A stretch of 64,000 nt of DNA. Source: Brevibacillus migulae. Lineage in GTDB: Bacteria; Bacillota; Bacilli; Brevibacillales; Brevibacillaceae. The notes beneath the pieces are model-generated. The model saw nothing but the letters and a program-made list of their open reading frames with translations. It was not told the DNA's origin and made no database searches. Shown piece after piece: positions 50,172 through 58,790 of the stretch; position 1 is the first letter of the stretch; each line of letters opens with the position of its first letter. Location of the stretch: NCBI RefSeq assembly GCF_004521915.1, contig NZ_SDKD01000001.1:310001-374000 (forward strand). The letters run 5' to 3'. Made by a program: the position numbers and the translations under genes.

Positions 50172-51016
50172 TCAATCGTACCAAGTGGCTCTCTGTCCCA
50201 GGTCTGGTTTGGCTGGGCATCTTCTTCTTTATCCCGTTGCTGTTGGTCACGGTGCTGTCCTTTATGGAGCGCGGCACGTACGGGCAAGTTGTCTATTCCT
50301 TTACCCTGCAAAACTACGTTCGTTTTTTTGATCCGCTCTATGTAAGCATCCTGTTCGACACGCTGGTGGTCTCGGTATTGACCACGCTGCTGTCGCTGAT
50401 GATCGGGTACCCGCTGGCCTACTATATCGCCCGCATGGATAAAAAGTGGCAGCATACGTGGCTCTTGGCGGTCATGATTCCGTTCTGGATCAATTTCCTG
50501 GTCCGTTCCTACGCCTGGGTGGTCATCCTGCGGACGCAAGGAGTCGTGAACACATTCCTGCAGTCGCTGGGCCTGATCACCGAACCGCTGCCGCTGCTTT
50601 ACAACTTTGGCGCGGTCATGCTGGGGATGGTGTATACCCTTTTGCCGTTCATGGTATTGCCGATCTATGTATCGCTGGAGCAGATGGATCGCCGCAAGCT
50701 GGAGGCTGCCTATGATCTGGGAGCGACTCCGTTGAAGGCTTTTTGGCACGTAACCCTGCCGCTGACAAGGCCCGGCATCGTGACCGGCAGCATCCTCGTG
50801 TTTGTATCCTCCATCGGGATGTTCGTCGTGCCGGATGTCATGGGAGGCGCGAAGTCGGCGCTGATCGGAAACGTGATTCAGAATCAGTTCCTGTCTGCAC
50901 GCGACTGGCCGTTTGGCTCTGCGCTGTCCATCATCCTGATGCTGTTGTGCATCGTGCTGATCTTTCTTTACTACCGCGTCATCCGTGTGCAAGAGCGTGA
51001 AGGAGGGGTGGAATAA
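50168..51016 (+). CDS. potB: Spermidine/putrescine ABC transporter permease PotB
   Basis: A 282-residue permease with six membrane helices. The cytoplasmic EAA loop reads [20 protein letters not shown] and contacts PotA. It starts at TTG 50168, overlapping the potA stop (TTGA), with GAGGTGAAG upstream. [19 protein letters not shown] is conserved in PotB proteins. Confidence 0.93.
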   Translation: MINRTKWLSVPGLVWLGIFFFIPLLLVTVLSFMERGTYGQVVYSFTLQNYVRFFDPLYVSILFDTLVVSVLTTLLSLMIGYPLAYYIARMDKKWQHTWLLAVMIPFWINFLVRSYAWVVILRTQGVVNTFLQSLGLITEPLPLLYNFGAVMLGMVYTLLPFMVLPIYVSLEQMDRRKLEAAYDLGATPLKAFWHVTLPLTRPGIVTGSILVFVSSIGMFVVPDVMGGAKSALIGNVIQNQFLSARDWPFGSALSIILMLLCIVLIFLYYRVIRVQEREGGVE

Positions 51017-51822
51017 TGGGAGGATCGCGCCGAAGCCTTTTTTCTGTCTATTCATGGGTGGTCATGATCTTTCTGTACCTGCCCATCGTCATCCTGATGC
51101 TTTACTCGTTCAATGACTCGCGGATCAACGCGGTGTGGACCGGCTTCACCTGGAAATGGTATCTGTCGCTGTTTGAAAATCGACAGGTGATGGATGCCTT
51201 GTCCAACAGCCTCGTCATCGCGATCACGAGCAGCATCATCGCCACTGCGCTGGGCACCTTGGCTGCTTTGGCCCTCCACCGCTTTTCGGACAAGTGGAAA
51301 GCGGTGATGAACGGATTGATCTACTTGCCGATTATCATTCCGGAAGTGCTGATGGGATTATCGCTTTTGGTGTTATTCAGCCAGATCGGGTTTCCGCTTG
51401 GGAAGCTGACGATGATCGCCGCACACGTCACCTTTGGCATCTCTTTTGTGGTCGTGATCGTATCCGCACGCCTGTCGGGGATGGGGGACGAGCTGCAGGA
51501 AGCCGCGCAGGATCTGGGGGCGACTCCGTGGCAGACGTTTCGCCATATCACCTTGCCTGTGATCGCACCGGGGATCGTGGCAAGCCTGCTCTTGACCTTC
51601 ACGATGTCGCTGGACGACTTCATCATTTCGTTTTTCGTAGCGGGCCCCAATTCGACGACATTGCCGCTGTATATTTACGGCTTGGTAAAACGGGGAGTAT
51701 CGCCTGAAGTGAATGCGCTCTCCACTTTGATGATTGCGGTCACGATCCTGCTCTTGCTGATCTCGGAGATTTTCCGCCGCAAAGGGATGGCCAAGGAATC
51801 CAACAGTCAACTGCCGATCTAA
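51016..51822 (+). CDS. potC: Spermidine/putrescine ABC transporter permease PotC
   Basis: A 268-residue permease with six helices and the EAA loop EAAQDLGATPWQTFRHITLP. FMSLDDFIISFFVAGP-like (SLDDFIISFFVAGPN) near the C-terminus is characteristic of PotC. The start overlaps the potB stop (TAATG). Confidence 0.93.
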   Translation: MGGSRRSLFSVYSWVVMIFLYLPIVILMLYSFNDSRINAVWTGFTWKWYLSLFENRQVMDALSNSLVIAITSSIIATALGTLAALALHRFSDKWKAVMNGLIYLPIIIPEVLMGLSLLVLFSQIGFPLGKLTMIAAHVTFGISFVVVIVSARLSGMGDELQEAAQDLGATPWQTFRHITLPVIAPGIVASLLLTFTMSLDDFIISFFVAGPNSTTLPLYIYGLVKRGVSPEVNALSTLMIAVTILLLLISEIFRRKGMAKESNSQLPI

Positions 51823-51906
51823 ACGGGTCGACATGATAAACCAAAATCTCCGCCAGCCGATTCCACTGGGGACGGCTGTGACGGACAAATCAGGGAGGTC
51901 TGGGAA

Positions 51907-52956
51907 TTGAAAAAAATCAAAGCGTTGCTTGCAGGCATGTTGGTCTTCACCCTCGCGCTGGGTGCAGCAGGATGTTCTTCTTCGGAGGAAGAAAAAGTGC
52001 TCAACATCTACAGCTGGGCAGATAATTTCAATCCTGATGTGATCAAGGATTTTGAGCAGAAGTATCAAGTGAAAGTGAACTATGACGTGTTTTCCAGCAA
52101 CGAGGAGATGCTCGCCAAGCTGCAAGCAGGCGCATCCGCGTATGATCTGATCCAGCCATCCGATTACATGGTCAGCACCATGATTCAGCTGGGGCTGCTG
52201 GAAGAGCTGGATAAGGGCAAAATCCCGAATCTGGGCAACATGGTCTCCACCTTCAAGGCGCCTGCGTTTGACCCGGAGAACAAATACTCCATCATCTATA
52301 CGTGGGGTGTGACCGGGATTGCCTACAACAAAAAATATGTCAAAGACGAGATCGACAGCTGGAGCGATCTGTGGAATCCAGCCTACAAAGACCGCGTGAT
52401 CATGCTGAATGACCCGCGTGAAGTGCTGGGCATGTCCCTGATCAAAAACGGCTACTCCAACAGCACCAAGGATAAAGCTGAGCTGGAAAAGGCGTTCAAC
52501 GACCTGAAAACCGTCGTGCCGGGCGTGATCGCCTTTGACACTGACAATATCAAGCAAAAAATGATCGCGGAGGAAGCATGGATCGGTACCGTCTGGTCCG
52601 GTGACGCGGCCTTCATCAATGAGCAAAATCCGGATGTGGAATATGTGGTGCCAAAAGAAGGCGCGACGATCTGGGCGGACACCCTGGCGATTCCAAAAGG
52701 CGCAAAGCATAAGGCCATCGCGGAAGAGTTCATCAACTATCTGATGGACCCGGAAGTCAGCGTGAAAAACTACGAATGGGTCGGCTACAGCAATCCGAAC
52801 GAAAAAGCGTATCCGCTGCACAGCGAAGAATATCGCGCCAACAAGATGATCTTCCTGGATCAAAAGGACCTGGAGCGTACCGAGTGGCTGATGGATGTCG
52901 GCGAGGTACTGCCGGAGTATGACCGTTATTGGACTGAGCTGAAAAGCGGTCGGTAA
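51907..52956 (+). CDS. potD: Spermidine/putrescine-binding lipoprotein
   Basis: A 349-residue substrate-binding protein. The N-terminal signal peptide ends in a lipobox with GAAGC, so it is tethered outside. LNIYSWADNFNPDVIKDF and QPSDYMVSTMIQLGLLEEL are PotD-typical; WADTLAIPKGAKH lies in the polyamine pocket region. It starts at TTG 51907 with AGGGAGG 9 nt upstream. Last gene of the operon, 84 bp after potC. Confidence 0.93.
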   Translation: MKKIKALLAGMLVFTLALGAAGCSSSEEEKVLNIYSWADNFNPDVIKDFEQKYQVKVNYDVFSSNEEMLAKLQAGASAYDLIQPSDYMVSTMIQLGLLEELDKGKIPNLGNMVSTFKAPAFDPENKYSIIYTWGVTGIAYNKKYVKDEIDSWSDLWNPAYKDRVIMLNDPREVLGMSLIKNGYSNSTKDKAELEKAFNDLKTVVPGVIAFDTDNIKQKMIAEEAWIGTVWSGDAAFINEQNPDVEYVVPKEGATIWADTLAIPKGAKHKAIAEEFINYLMDPEVSVKNYEWVGYSNPNEKAYPLHSEEYRANKMIFLDQKDLERTEWLMDVGEVLPEYDRYWTELKSGR

Positions 52957-52972
52957 TCGATCGTTGCCATAG

Positions 52973-53008
52973 AAAAAAGCTGAGAGGCTAGCTGCTCTCA
53001 GCTTTTTT
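52973..53008. terminator. Bidirectional terminator after potD
   Basis: AAAAAAGCTGAGAG/CTCTCAGCTTTTTT, with T runs on both strands, serving potD and the convergent VOC-like gene, whose stop codon is in the tail. Confidence 0.9.
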
Positions 53009-53622
53009 TATGCGTGGAATTCAGTTCCCTTAATCCTGACACCATTGGGATCGATCAGGTTTGCTGAGCGCAATCCATGGATGACCGCTTCTTTGATCGC
53101 TATTTGTGAGCCCACACTTGAACAGATGCTTGGAACCGGCATGCCAAACAAGCGTTCAAGATCTTGCTCGAGCCCCTGGGCTTTTGTTTCCAGCAAGAGA
53201 TGTTCGAGGTAAGCGGGTTCCACACCTGGATCTACGACATCCGTGTGTATTTGCAGTTCGATACGAAATCCGTAGGGAGTGTGAATAAACGTACGTCGTT
53301 CTCCTTCATCGATTTCCCAACGCAACTGGTTTGCGTTTGTGCAAATTTCGGCTTGATCACGTGAGGAAACCAAAAAACCAAGATGGTCAAAGCGAACCTG
53401 TTTACCGTAGCCAAACGTGATATTGACGTTGCCCTTCCTTGCCTCAATGATCCGAAAAAGAATCGGCTTTTCCCGGAAATCATCCCAAGTCAGCGGAGGA
53501 TCGAAATGCTGAAACTCGCCCTGGTATTTTCCGACACGCTGGGTGATGCGAAATCCATTGGCCACATAGAAAGCTTCCGTTTCTTCCACAAAAGGCGTCC
53601 AATAATGATAGTGAAACAGCAT
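53008..53622 (-). CDS. VOC-like hypothetical protein
   Basis: A 204-residue soluble protein with two glyoxalase-like halves: FHYHYWTPFVEETEAFYVANGF opens the first, and RFDHLGFLVSSRDQAE opens the second. His and Glu residues are in places that could bind a metal. GAGGTGACATT precedes ATG 53622; the frame extension to 53664 is unlikely. The substrate is unknown. Confidence 0.72.
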   Translation of the reverse strand: MLFHYHYWTPFVEETEAFYVANGFRITQRVGKYQGEFQHFDPPLTWDDFREKPILFRIIEARKGNVNITFGYGKQVRFDHLGFLVSSRDQAEICTNANQLRWEIDEGERRTFIHTPYGFRIELQIHTDVVDPGVEPAYLEHLLLETKAQGLEQDLERLFGMPVPSICSSVGSQIAIKEAVIHGLRSANLIDPNGVRIKGTEFHA

Positions 53623-53730
53623 AATGTCACCTCTTTCGAAACATTCGTGCGATTTGTTATACAAAAAATGGTATTTCCTGCCCTGCTCTTATGCTATGAT
53701 GAACCTACTATCGACTAGGGGGGATGTATG

Positions 53731-53844
53731 ATGAATACAAATACTCATGTTAATCATACCGGACGGACAGAGGCTAGAAAAGCAAAGATTAGGGAGGAAC
53801 AAAGCAATGAGAAAAGTCTTCAATACGGAAGCGATGCCCCTTGA
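53731..53844 (+). CDS. Possible 37-residue leader peptide before the cupin gene
   Basis: A short frame with GGGGGG 7 nt before ATG 53731, encoding a hydrophilic Asn/Arg/Glu-rich peptide. It overlaps the cupin gene by 38 bp in another frame, and the cupin ribosome site lies within it. An extended -10 (TGCTATGAT, 53692-53700) lies just upstream. It may be a translated leader coupled to the cupin or a chance frame. Confidence 0.3.
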   Translation: MNTNTHVNHTGRTEARKAKIREEQSNEKSLQYGSDAP

Positions 53845-54265
53845 ATTCACAGAATCTTACGGCAAAAATGCGACTACACTTTACCTGGGAGAAGCAGCCG
53901 GGAGCGAAAAAATCTATGTGAACATCGACCGGATTCCGCCAGGAGCGAAAAGCGCCAAATACCACAGCCACTCGCGACAAGAGGAGTTTTTTATGATCCT
54001 GAGCGGCACGGGCACATTGCGGATGAACGGAGAAGAGCGCGCCGTGAAAAAAGGAGATTTCGTCTCCAAACCTGCTGGCAAGGACATCGCTCATCAATTT
54101 ATCAACACGGGTGAAGAGATGCTGGAGATCTTGGATGTGGGGACAAATGAGCAGGGAGATATTGCATACTATCCAGACGAGAATGTATACTTAGTACGTG
54201 GAACGGGTATCGCGTTTCAAAAAGATCAAGCACTGAAGAATTGGGATTCAGCCCCCAATGAGTAG
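53807..54265 (+). CDS. Cupin-domain protein
   Basis: A 152-residue single-domain cupin. YHSHSRQEEFFMILSGTGTL is motif 1 (two His and a Glu that bind metal), and AHQFINTGEEMLEIL is motif 2. No catalytic partner domain. GGGAGG lies 8 nt before ATG 53807. The next gene, a small flavoprotein, is 27 bp downstream, so the two are probably cotranscribed. Function not assigned. Confidence 0.85.
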   Translation: MRKVFNTEAMPLEFTESYGKNATTLYLGEAAGSEKIYVNIDRIPPGAKSAKYHSHSRQEEFFMILSGTGTLRMNGEERAVKKGDFVSKPAGKDIAHQFINTGEEMLEILDVGTNEQGDIAYYPDENVYLVRGTGIAFQKDQALKNWDSAPNE

Positions 54266-54292
54266 AAAATAGCCAAACGGGAGGGATTTTTC

Positions 54293-54856
54293 ATGTACGA
54301 TGTAGCGATTATTGGAGCAGGTCCAGCGGGGGCTTCGGCAGCGCTGTTTACGGCGAAGGCAGGGAAGAAAACGCTTGTGATCGACAGTGACCAAAGCATC
54401 ACCAAACGGGCGTGGGTGGAAAATCATTACGGTGTGGAAGAGATCACCGGTCCGGATCTTGTCGCGATTGGGAAAAAGCAAGCAGCGAAATTCGGTGCAG
54501 AGCTGATCGAAGGCAAAGCGCAATCGATCGAAAAGCTGGAGGACGGTTTCAAGATTGTAACCGAGAATGCTACATATGAAGCGAAGCATGTCATTCTGGC
54601 GACAGGTCTGATGGCCGATCTGGCAGAGGCATCGGGAATCGAGACGAAGCCAGGGACAGAGCCGCGCATCAAAACGGTAGTCAAAGCGGATGCGGAAGGA
54701 AAGACCAACATCCCGGGAATCTGGGCAGCCGGAACCGCTGCTGGGGTAAGCGTGCATACGATTATCACGGCGGGTGACGGGGCAAAAGTCGCGATTAACG
54801 TCATCAGCGAGTTGAACGGAGAGCGTTACGTCGACCACGATGTTTTAAAATCGTAA
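54293..54856 (+). CDS. Short FAD-binding (thioredoxin reductase-like) protein
   Basis: A 187-residue protein with the FAD-binding fold only: IIGAGPAGASAALFTAKAG at the N-terminus (GxGxxG), VILATGLMAD in the middle, and NIPGIWAAGTAAGVSVHTI at the C-terminus. It lacks the inserted NADPH-binding domain and the CxxC pair of thioredoxin reductase, which is about 310 residues long. The frame is intact with GGGAGG upstream, so it is a true short form, not a truncated pseudogene. Its reductant and partner are unknown. Confidence 0.8.
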   Translation: MYDVAIIGAGPAGASAALFTAKAGKKTLVIDSDQSITKRAWVENHYGVEEITGPDLVAIGKKQAAKFGAELIEGKAQSIEKLEDGFKIVTENATYEAKHVILATGLMADLAEASGIETKPGTEPRIKTVVKADAEGKTNIPGIWAAGTAAGVSVHTIITAGDGAKVAINVISELNGERYVDHDVLKS

Positions 54857-54868
54857 GAAAAGCAGCAT

Positions 54869-54898
54869 GCATGCTGGTTTCGGCGGCAAGCCATACTA
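54869..54898 (+). promoter_or_regulatory. Sigma-G/sigma-F promoter of a small gene
   Basis: GCATG (-35), 18-nt spacer, CATACTA (-10): an excellent match to the forespore promoter consensus, 42 bp before the TTG start. Confidence 0.72.
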
Positions 54899-54939
54899 TG
54901 GACAATGCAGCATATATTCCCTTTGAGGAGGATCACGCC

Positions 54940-55050
54940 TTGTCCAAGAACAACAACACCGAAAAGCGCCCGACGACAGCTTCGGCTGGATCGCGCGCAA
55001 CGCCGCCGAAAACGAACGAAAACACCACCCATAATCTTCGCAAGGATTAA
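54940..55050 (+). CDS. 36-residue forespore-type small protein
   Basis: A short gene starting at TTG 54940 with GAGGAGG 8 nt upstream and ending at 55050. The product is hydrophilic and unstructured-looking, rich in Asn, Thr, Lys and Arg (begins MSKNNNTEKRPTTASAGS, ends NLRKD). The upstream sigma-G/F promoter and the terminator right after the stop make a complete transcription unit. Composition and expression signals recall minor small acid-soluble spore proteins, but I cannot match a named family. Confidence 0.6.
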   Translation: MSKNNNTEKRPTTASAGSRATPPKTNENTTHNLRKD

Positions 55051-55613
55051 GAGCCGATGTTTCGGCTCTTTTTTGCGGAATGGGCATACCCCCCTTTGGG
55101 AGCGGGCAATCGGCGGTATTGGTCATTCTTTTCCAAGACACCGCGGATATACTCCACCAGGCTGTTCAATGCTTGCTGGTCTTCTGTAAGCTTGCAATTT
55201 TCATCATCCCAGTGTAGCAACCATACTTTCCCATTGGCCTGGACTTTTAACGAGTATGTATGAAATGGAACCTTCATGCAGGGCTTTAGCCATGGTTTCA
55301 AATCCCAGACTTTATCATGAAACAGGTTGATTTTTGCCATTTCTTTGTAAATGGACTGCATCTCTTCCTTGCTGAGCGTAAAGGGTACGGTGAGCGGAGG
55401 CTCGGTTACCATATCTTTCGTGTAGGACTGGTTGAATGTGTTCAACGTGTTTTTGGCGTCCACCCCGTAGGATAGGGAAAAAGCAAAGTCCTCCGGCATT
55501 GGCGCTGTCATGACTTGTTGGGATGAGACGGTTTCAAAATAGCTTTTATAGATGGATGTCCCCAAAATCACACATAAACACAACCATAAAACAGCATCTC
55601 TGGAAATCCGCAA
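55047..55613 (-). CDS. Membrane-anchored hypothetical protein
   Basis: A 188-residue protein with an N-terminal anchor (about 6-22, AVLWLCLCVILGTSIYKSY) and an external alpha/beta domain with two late cysteines (LKPCMKVP, DENCKLT) that could form a disulfide. The family is not recognised. The start is uncertain: TTG 55613 has AGGTGAT 4 nt upstream and is preferred; GTG 55622 is the alternative. Its 3' end overlaps the terminator of the small forespore gene. Confidence 0.65.
   Translation of the reverse strand: MRISRDAVLWLCLCVILGTSIYKSYFETVSSQQVMTAPMPEDFAFSLSYGVDAKNTLNTFNQSYTKDMVTEPPLTVPFTLSKEEMQSIYKEMAKINLFHDKVWDLKPWLKPCMKVPFHTYSLKVQANGKVWLLHWDDENCKLTEDQQALNSLVEYIRGVLEKNDQYRRLPAPKGGYAHSAKKSRNIGS
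55050..55074 (+). terminator. Terminator of the small spore-type gene
   Basis: AGAGCCG/CGGCTCT stem with a 6-nt loop, then TTTTTT. Confidence 0.85.
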
Positions 55614-55704
55614 CGCAATCACCTCGTCGATAATGACGGAAGCAGATGGAAAAAGTTTCAAATGAATCGACCATAGGACTACCCGCGGAAGCATATTTCC
55701 CCTA

Positions 55705-55734
55705 AAATAAAAAAGGCTGCATCTACCGCAGCCT
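55705..55734 (-). terminator. Terminator of the 42-residue membrane protein gene
   Basis: On the minus strand AGGCTGC/GCAGCCT is followed by TTTTTTATTTT. Confidence 0.8.
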
Positions 55735-55861
55735 ATTGGTTATCACGGTCCCAGACAGACTCTTCGAGCACATCCTTTGTCGGTGACAGCGCGTATGCAG
55801 CAGCCAACAATTCTGTCAGGCACAGCCCGATGATGATCAAGAAACCCTCCAACATGACCAT
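55733..55861 (-). CDS. 42-residue single-helix membrane protein
   Basis: A small gene with AAAGGAG 8 nt before its ATG and a terminator at its stop. The product has one N-terminal membrane helix (LEGFLIIIGLCLTELLAAAYA) and an acidic tail. It lies next to the LacI gene in divergent orientation, and the palindromic operator is about 42 bp upstream, so it may be a target of that regulator. Function unknown. Confidence 0.6.
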   Translation of the reverse strand: MVMLEGFLIIIGLCLTELLAAAYALSPTKDVLEESVWDRDNQ

Positions 55862-55902
55862 ACCACCACTCCTTTATAACGGTCTCACCCCTACCTTACA
55901 GG

Positions 55903-55918
55903 CTGAAACGCGTTTCAG
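55903..55918. promoter_or_regulatory. LacI-type operator
   Basis: CTGAAACGCGTTTCAG is a perfect 16-bp palindrome with the central CG of LacI/GalR operators. It lies between the divergent small membrane gene and the lacI-type gene, 53 bp before the latter. Confidence 0.75.
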
Positions 55919-55971
55919 AGCAAGCAGAAAATTGCAAACCGTGAAATGAGTGAAAAGGAAGCGATTCAACC

Positions 55972-56949
55972 ATGGCAAATATCCGGGATATCGCGAAGCA
56001 GGCAGGTGTTTCCATCACCACCGTTTCCCGCGTGCTGAATGATCACCCTTATGTAAGCGAAGAAAAAAGGGCAGCGGTCTTTCGAGCGATGCAAGAGCTG
56101 CAGTACCGCCGGAATATCAACGCTGTCCATCTGTCCAAAGGGAAGACCAATATGATCGGTGTGGTCCTGCCGACCATCAATCATCCTTATTTTGGGGAAT
56201 TGGTCGACGGGATTGCCGAAGCGGCTATCGAACATGGCATCCAATTGATTCTCTTTCAAACCAACTATGAAACGCATAGAGAGCTCGAGGCGCTGGAGCA
56301 GCTGCGCGGATCGGTGGTAGACGGAATCATTTTTTGTTCGCGAGCCATCCCGCTGGACATGCTTACAACCTTCAAGCACGATGGACCGATTGTATTATGT
56401 GAGGACGTGGAACAACCGTATTTTCCGAGTGTTTCGATCTGCCATGAGAAGGCATTTCGCTCAGGCCTGGATTATTTAACATTAAAAGGCTATGAACGAA
56501 TTGGCTATTGTATTGGCAGAAAAGACACCGCCAACAGCATGAAAAGAAGGAAAGCCTATGAGGATAAGATGCGGGAGATCGGCAGGGAAGTCAGGGAGGA
56601 ATGGATTTTTGACCGCTGCATCAACATCGAAGACGGGCGGCGTGTCATGAGGGAGTACCTCGCATTGCCCGAGAAGCCCGATGCCTTTCTGGTTAGTGCC
56701 GATCAAACGGCAGCGGGAATGGTACATGAGGCAAAGCAGTTGCGAGTAAGCATACCTGAGGATTTGGCGATCTTGAGCTTTGATAATCACCCGATTGCCG
56801 AGCTGATGGGTATCTCCACCATTGAAATCCCTACTAGAGAGCTGGGCATCCAGGCATTTCGCACGTTTTTCAAGCATCTTCATGATCCGGATACGCCCAT
56901 TGAAAAATTGATGCTGCCCTATCGACTCATTGAGCGTTCGACCATATAA
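55972..56949 (+). CDS. LacI-family transcriptional regulator
   Basis: A 325-residue LacI/GalR protein. The N-terminal headpiece IRDIAKQAGVSITTVSRVLN is the DNA-binding helix-turn-helix with hinge; a periplasmic-binding-like effector domain follows (IGVVLPTINHPYFGELV). The ligand is unknown. The perfect palindrome at 55903 suggests autoregulation. The gene is not next to a sugar operon; its only close neighbour upstream is a 42-residue membrane protein gene. Confidence 0.92.
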   Translation: MANIRDIAKQAGVSITTVSRVLNDHPYVSEEKRAAVFRAMQELQYRRNINAVHLSKGKTNMIGVVLPTINHPYFGELVDGIAEAAIEHGIQLILFQTNYETHRELEALEQLRGSVVDGIIFCSRAIPLDMLTTFKHDGPIVLCEDVEQPYFPSVSICHEKAFRSGLDYLTLKGYERIGYCIGRKDTANSMKRRKAYEDKMREIGREVREEWIFDRCINIEDGRRVMREYLALPEKPDAFLVSADQTAAGMVHEAKQLRVSIPEDLAILSFDNHPIAELMGISTIEIPTRELGIQAFRTFFKHLHDPDTPIEKLMLPYRLIERSTI

Positions 56950-56952
56950 GAC

Positions 56953-56977
56953 GGCTCCGCCAGTGTACGGCGGAGCC
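56953..56977. terminator. GC-rich hairpin between convergent genes
   Basis: GGCTCCGCC/GGCGGAGCC with a 7-nt loop, the same stem as at 24776-24800, but without a T run. Either a weak terminator or a copy of a dispersed hairpin. Confidence 0.5.
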
Positions 56978-56996
56978 ATTCGAGCTTCAACAATTA

Positions 56997-58775
56997 TTAC
57001 GGGAGCTTGATCCAATATTCCCCGATATCAAAAGCAACCTTAATCCAGCCATCCTGCTTTTCGATCGCTTTCACCACCGTGCCGGGCTCCAGCTTGCCCA
57101 TAACCTCATAATCATCGCCAGGTCCGCTACGGATCAAAGCTTCCTCTTGCAGGAAGTATTCATTTTCGGCAAGAGGTGGTGCGGAATCATTCGATGGAGG
57201 GGTGTCTTCGCTGCCAGATGAATCCGAAGGCTCAGACGACTCTACGGGGTCATTTGCCGGTTCCCCCTCTTCGTCTGCAGGAGGCTCCAGCTTTTCCTTC
57301 GCTCCATCATAGACAAACTGATCGTCCTTCCAGACATAATGGGCAATTTCTTGCTCGCCATCCCCCAGCGGATTTGTGACGATCAATTTGCCAGGCGCTT
57401 CGATCGTCAAGTCATCCGCTTCCATAGACAGCACGGGCTTCCATGTACTTTCCCCCACAGCAAAGCCGAGATAGCGAGTGCTTCGTTTTTCCCCTTTAGC
57501 CCGAATCATCACGACAAACGTGTTGTTTTCAAGCAGCTGGTCTGTATAGGTAAAGTTGAGAACATCCAGATCTTTGTCTAGGGTTGTTTGATATTGGGTC
57601 ACACTGCCATCGTCATTGAGCCGGGCGTAAAACAATTCATGTTCATCGGAAAAGGCAATCGCATAAACCTCTTTGTCTTCCTTTTCCTTGGTGGCCATCG
57701 TACGGATCCATTTTTTATCGGGATAGGCTTTGTCCAGCATCCGCATCGGATCGTGGATGATCCACTGCTTTTCCGCTTCATCGATGGCGTCTGACGTATT
57801 CGTATAGGCAGACAGCTCTCCATAAAGTTCCAGCGCTTTGTCAAACAGGTTCCGCTCCATGAACGATTGGGCGCGTCCCAATTCTTTTTCCATTGTCTCC
57901 TCAATCAGGCGTTTCACCTCTGAATCCGTGGAGAAAATCGAAAAGAGCCGTTCATAATCCTTGGCGTGCTGGATGAACGAGGCGAGGTCATCCTCGCGCA
58001 AATCCAACTGCAGCACCCGCCGCCCTTGCTTCTCTGCGATTTCTTGCAGCCAGACCGGCTCTATGCCCGCTTCGCCATACCGTTTCCAAGAATCATACAG
58101 GGTCGAGATCACCTGGACAAATTCCTGCTGATCCATCAGGTAGGCGAATTTATCCCGGTCGTACTCGCGAAAGCGCTTGGCCAGCTCCTTATCCTTTGCA
58201 TCCTGATCGCCAAAAAAGGAGTAGGGGATCGCCGTGAGCACGGGAAGAAAGCTTTCATCTTCAAATTGATGCCGGTTCAAATTTTGCTGCATGTGTTGAT
58301 AGGCTTGCTCTTTTAATTGGATAAACTTCCCAGACCATTTCTTATCTAATTCAAATGTTGCGATGATACTGTGAAAATATTGCGAGCTCGGACGATCGTC
58401 GGCATAACTCTTTTTGATCTCCAAAAAATGGCGATAGGGAGACAGGAGCTCTGCAGGATCTTTCACAGCGGCAGTGCTTTCCAGTTGTTCAGCAAGCGCC
58501 TCTGCTTCCTCCCGAGCGACAGTGAGCGAAGACAGCTCATCCTCAAGCTGTGCGCCTTTCGTTTGGATGGAAAAGGGCAGTGAAGCGAGCTTGTAAAAGC
58601 GTTCCGCCTGGGCATAATCTTTTTTTTGAAAAGCGGCTTCCGCAGCGTCCATATAACGCAGCTTTTCCACTGTGGCATACAGCTTGTAACCGACAGCGCA
58701 TAAGGCAAGCAATGCCAAGACAAAGAGCAGATTACGCACCCGCAGCGATTGGCGATAGGAAGCGAAGACAATCAT
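56997..58775 (-). CDS. Membrane protein with TPR-like body and C-terminal SH3 domain
   Basis: A 592-residue protein with one N-terminal membrane helix (about 14-35), a long helical region with TPR-like segments (AEAAFQKKDYAQAERFYKLA), a beta-rich section (350-490), an acidic Ser/Pro/Glu linker (about 490-530) and a bacterial SH3 domain at the end (ALIRSGPGDDYEVMGKLEPG). The bulk should be outside, with the SH3 domain touching the cell wall. AAGGAG lies 8 nt before ATG 58775. It is the third gene of the minus-strand unit (60-residue protein, zinc-ribbon protein, this one). Confidence 0.78.
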   Translation of the reverse strand: MIVFASYRQSLRVRNLLFVLALLALCAVGYKLYATVEKLRYMDAAEAAFQKKDYAQAERFYKLASLPFSIQTKGAQLEDELSSLTVAREEAEALAEQLESTAAVKDPAELLSPYRHFLEIKKSYADDRPSSQYFHSIIATFELDKKWSGKFIQLKEQAYQHMQQNLNRHQFEDESFLPVLTAIPYSFFGDQDAKDKELAKRFREYDRDKFAYLMDQQEFVQVISTLYDSWKRYGEAGIEPVWLQEIAEKQGRRVLQLDLREDDLASFIQHAKDYERLFSIFSTDSEVKRLIEETMEKELGRAQSFMERNLFDKALELYGELSAYTNTSDAIDEAEKQWIIHDPMRMLDKAYPDKKWIRTMATKEKEDKEVYAIAFSDEHELFYARLNDDGSVTQYQTTLDKDLDVLNFTYTDQLLENNTFVVMIRAKGEKRSTRYLGFAVGESTWKPVLSMEADDLTIEAPGKLIVTNPLGDGEQEIAHYVWKDDQFVYDGAKEKLEPPADEEGEPANDPVESSEPSDSSGSEDTPPSNDSAPPLAENEYFLQEEALIRSGPGDDYEVMGKLEPGTVVKAIEKQDGWIKVAFDIGEYWIKLP

Positions 58776-58790
58776 TGGCATGCTCCTTTT

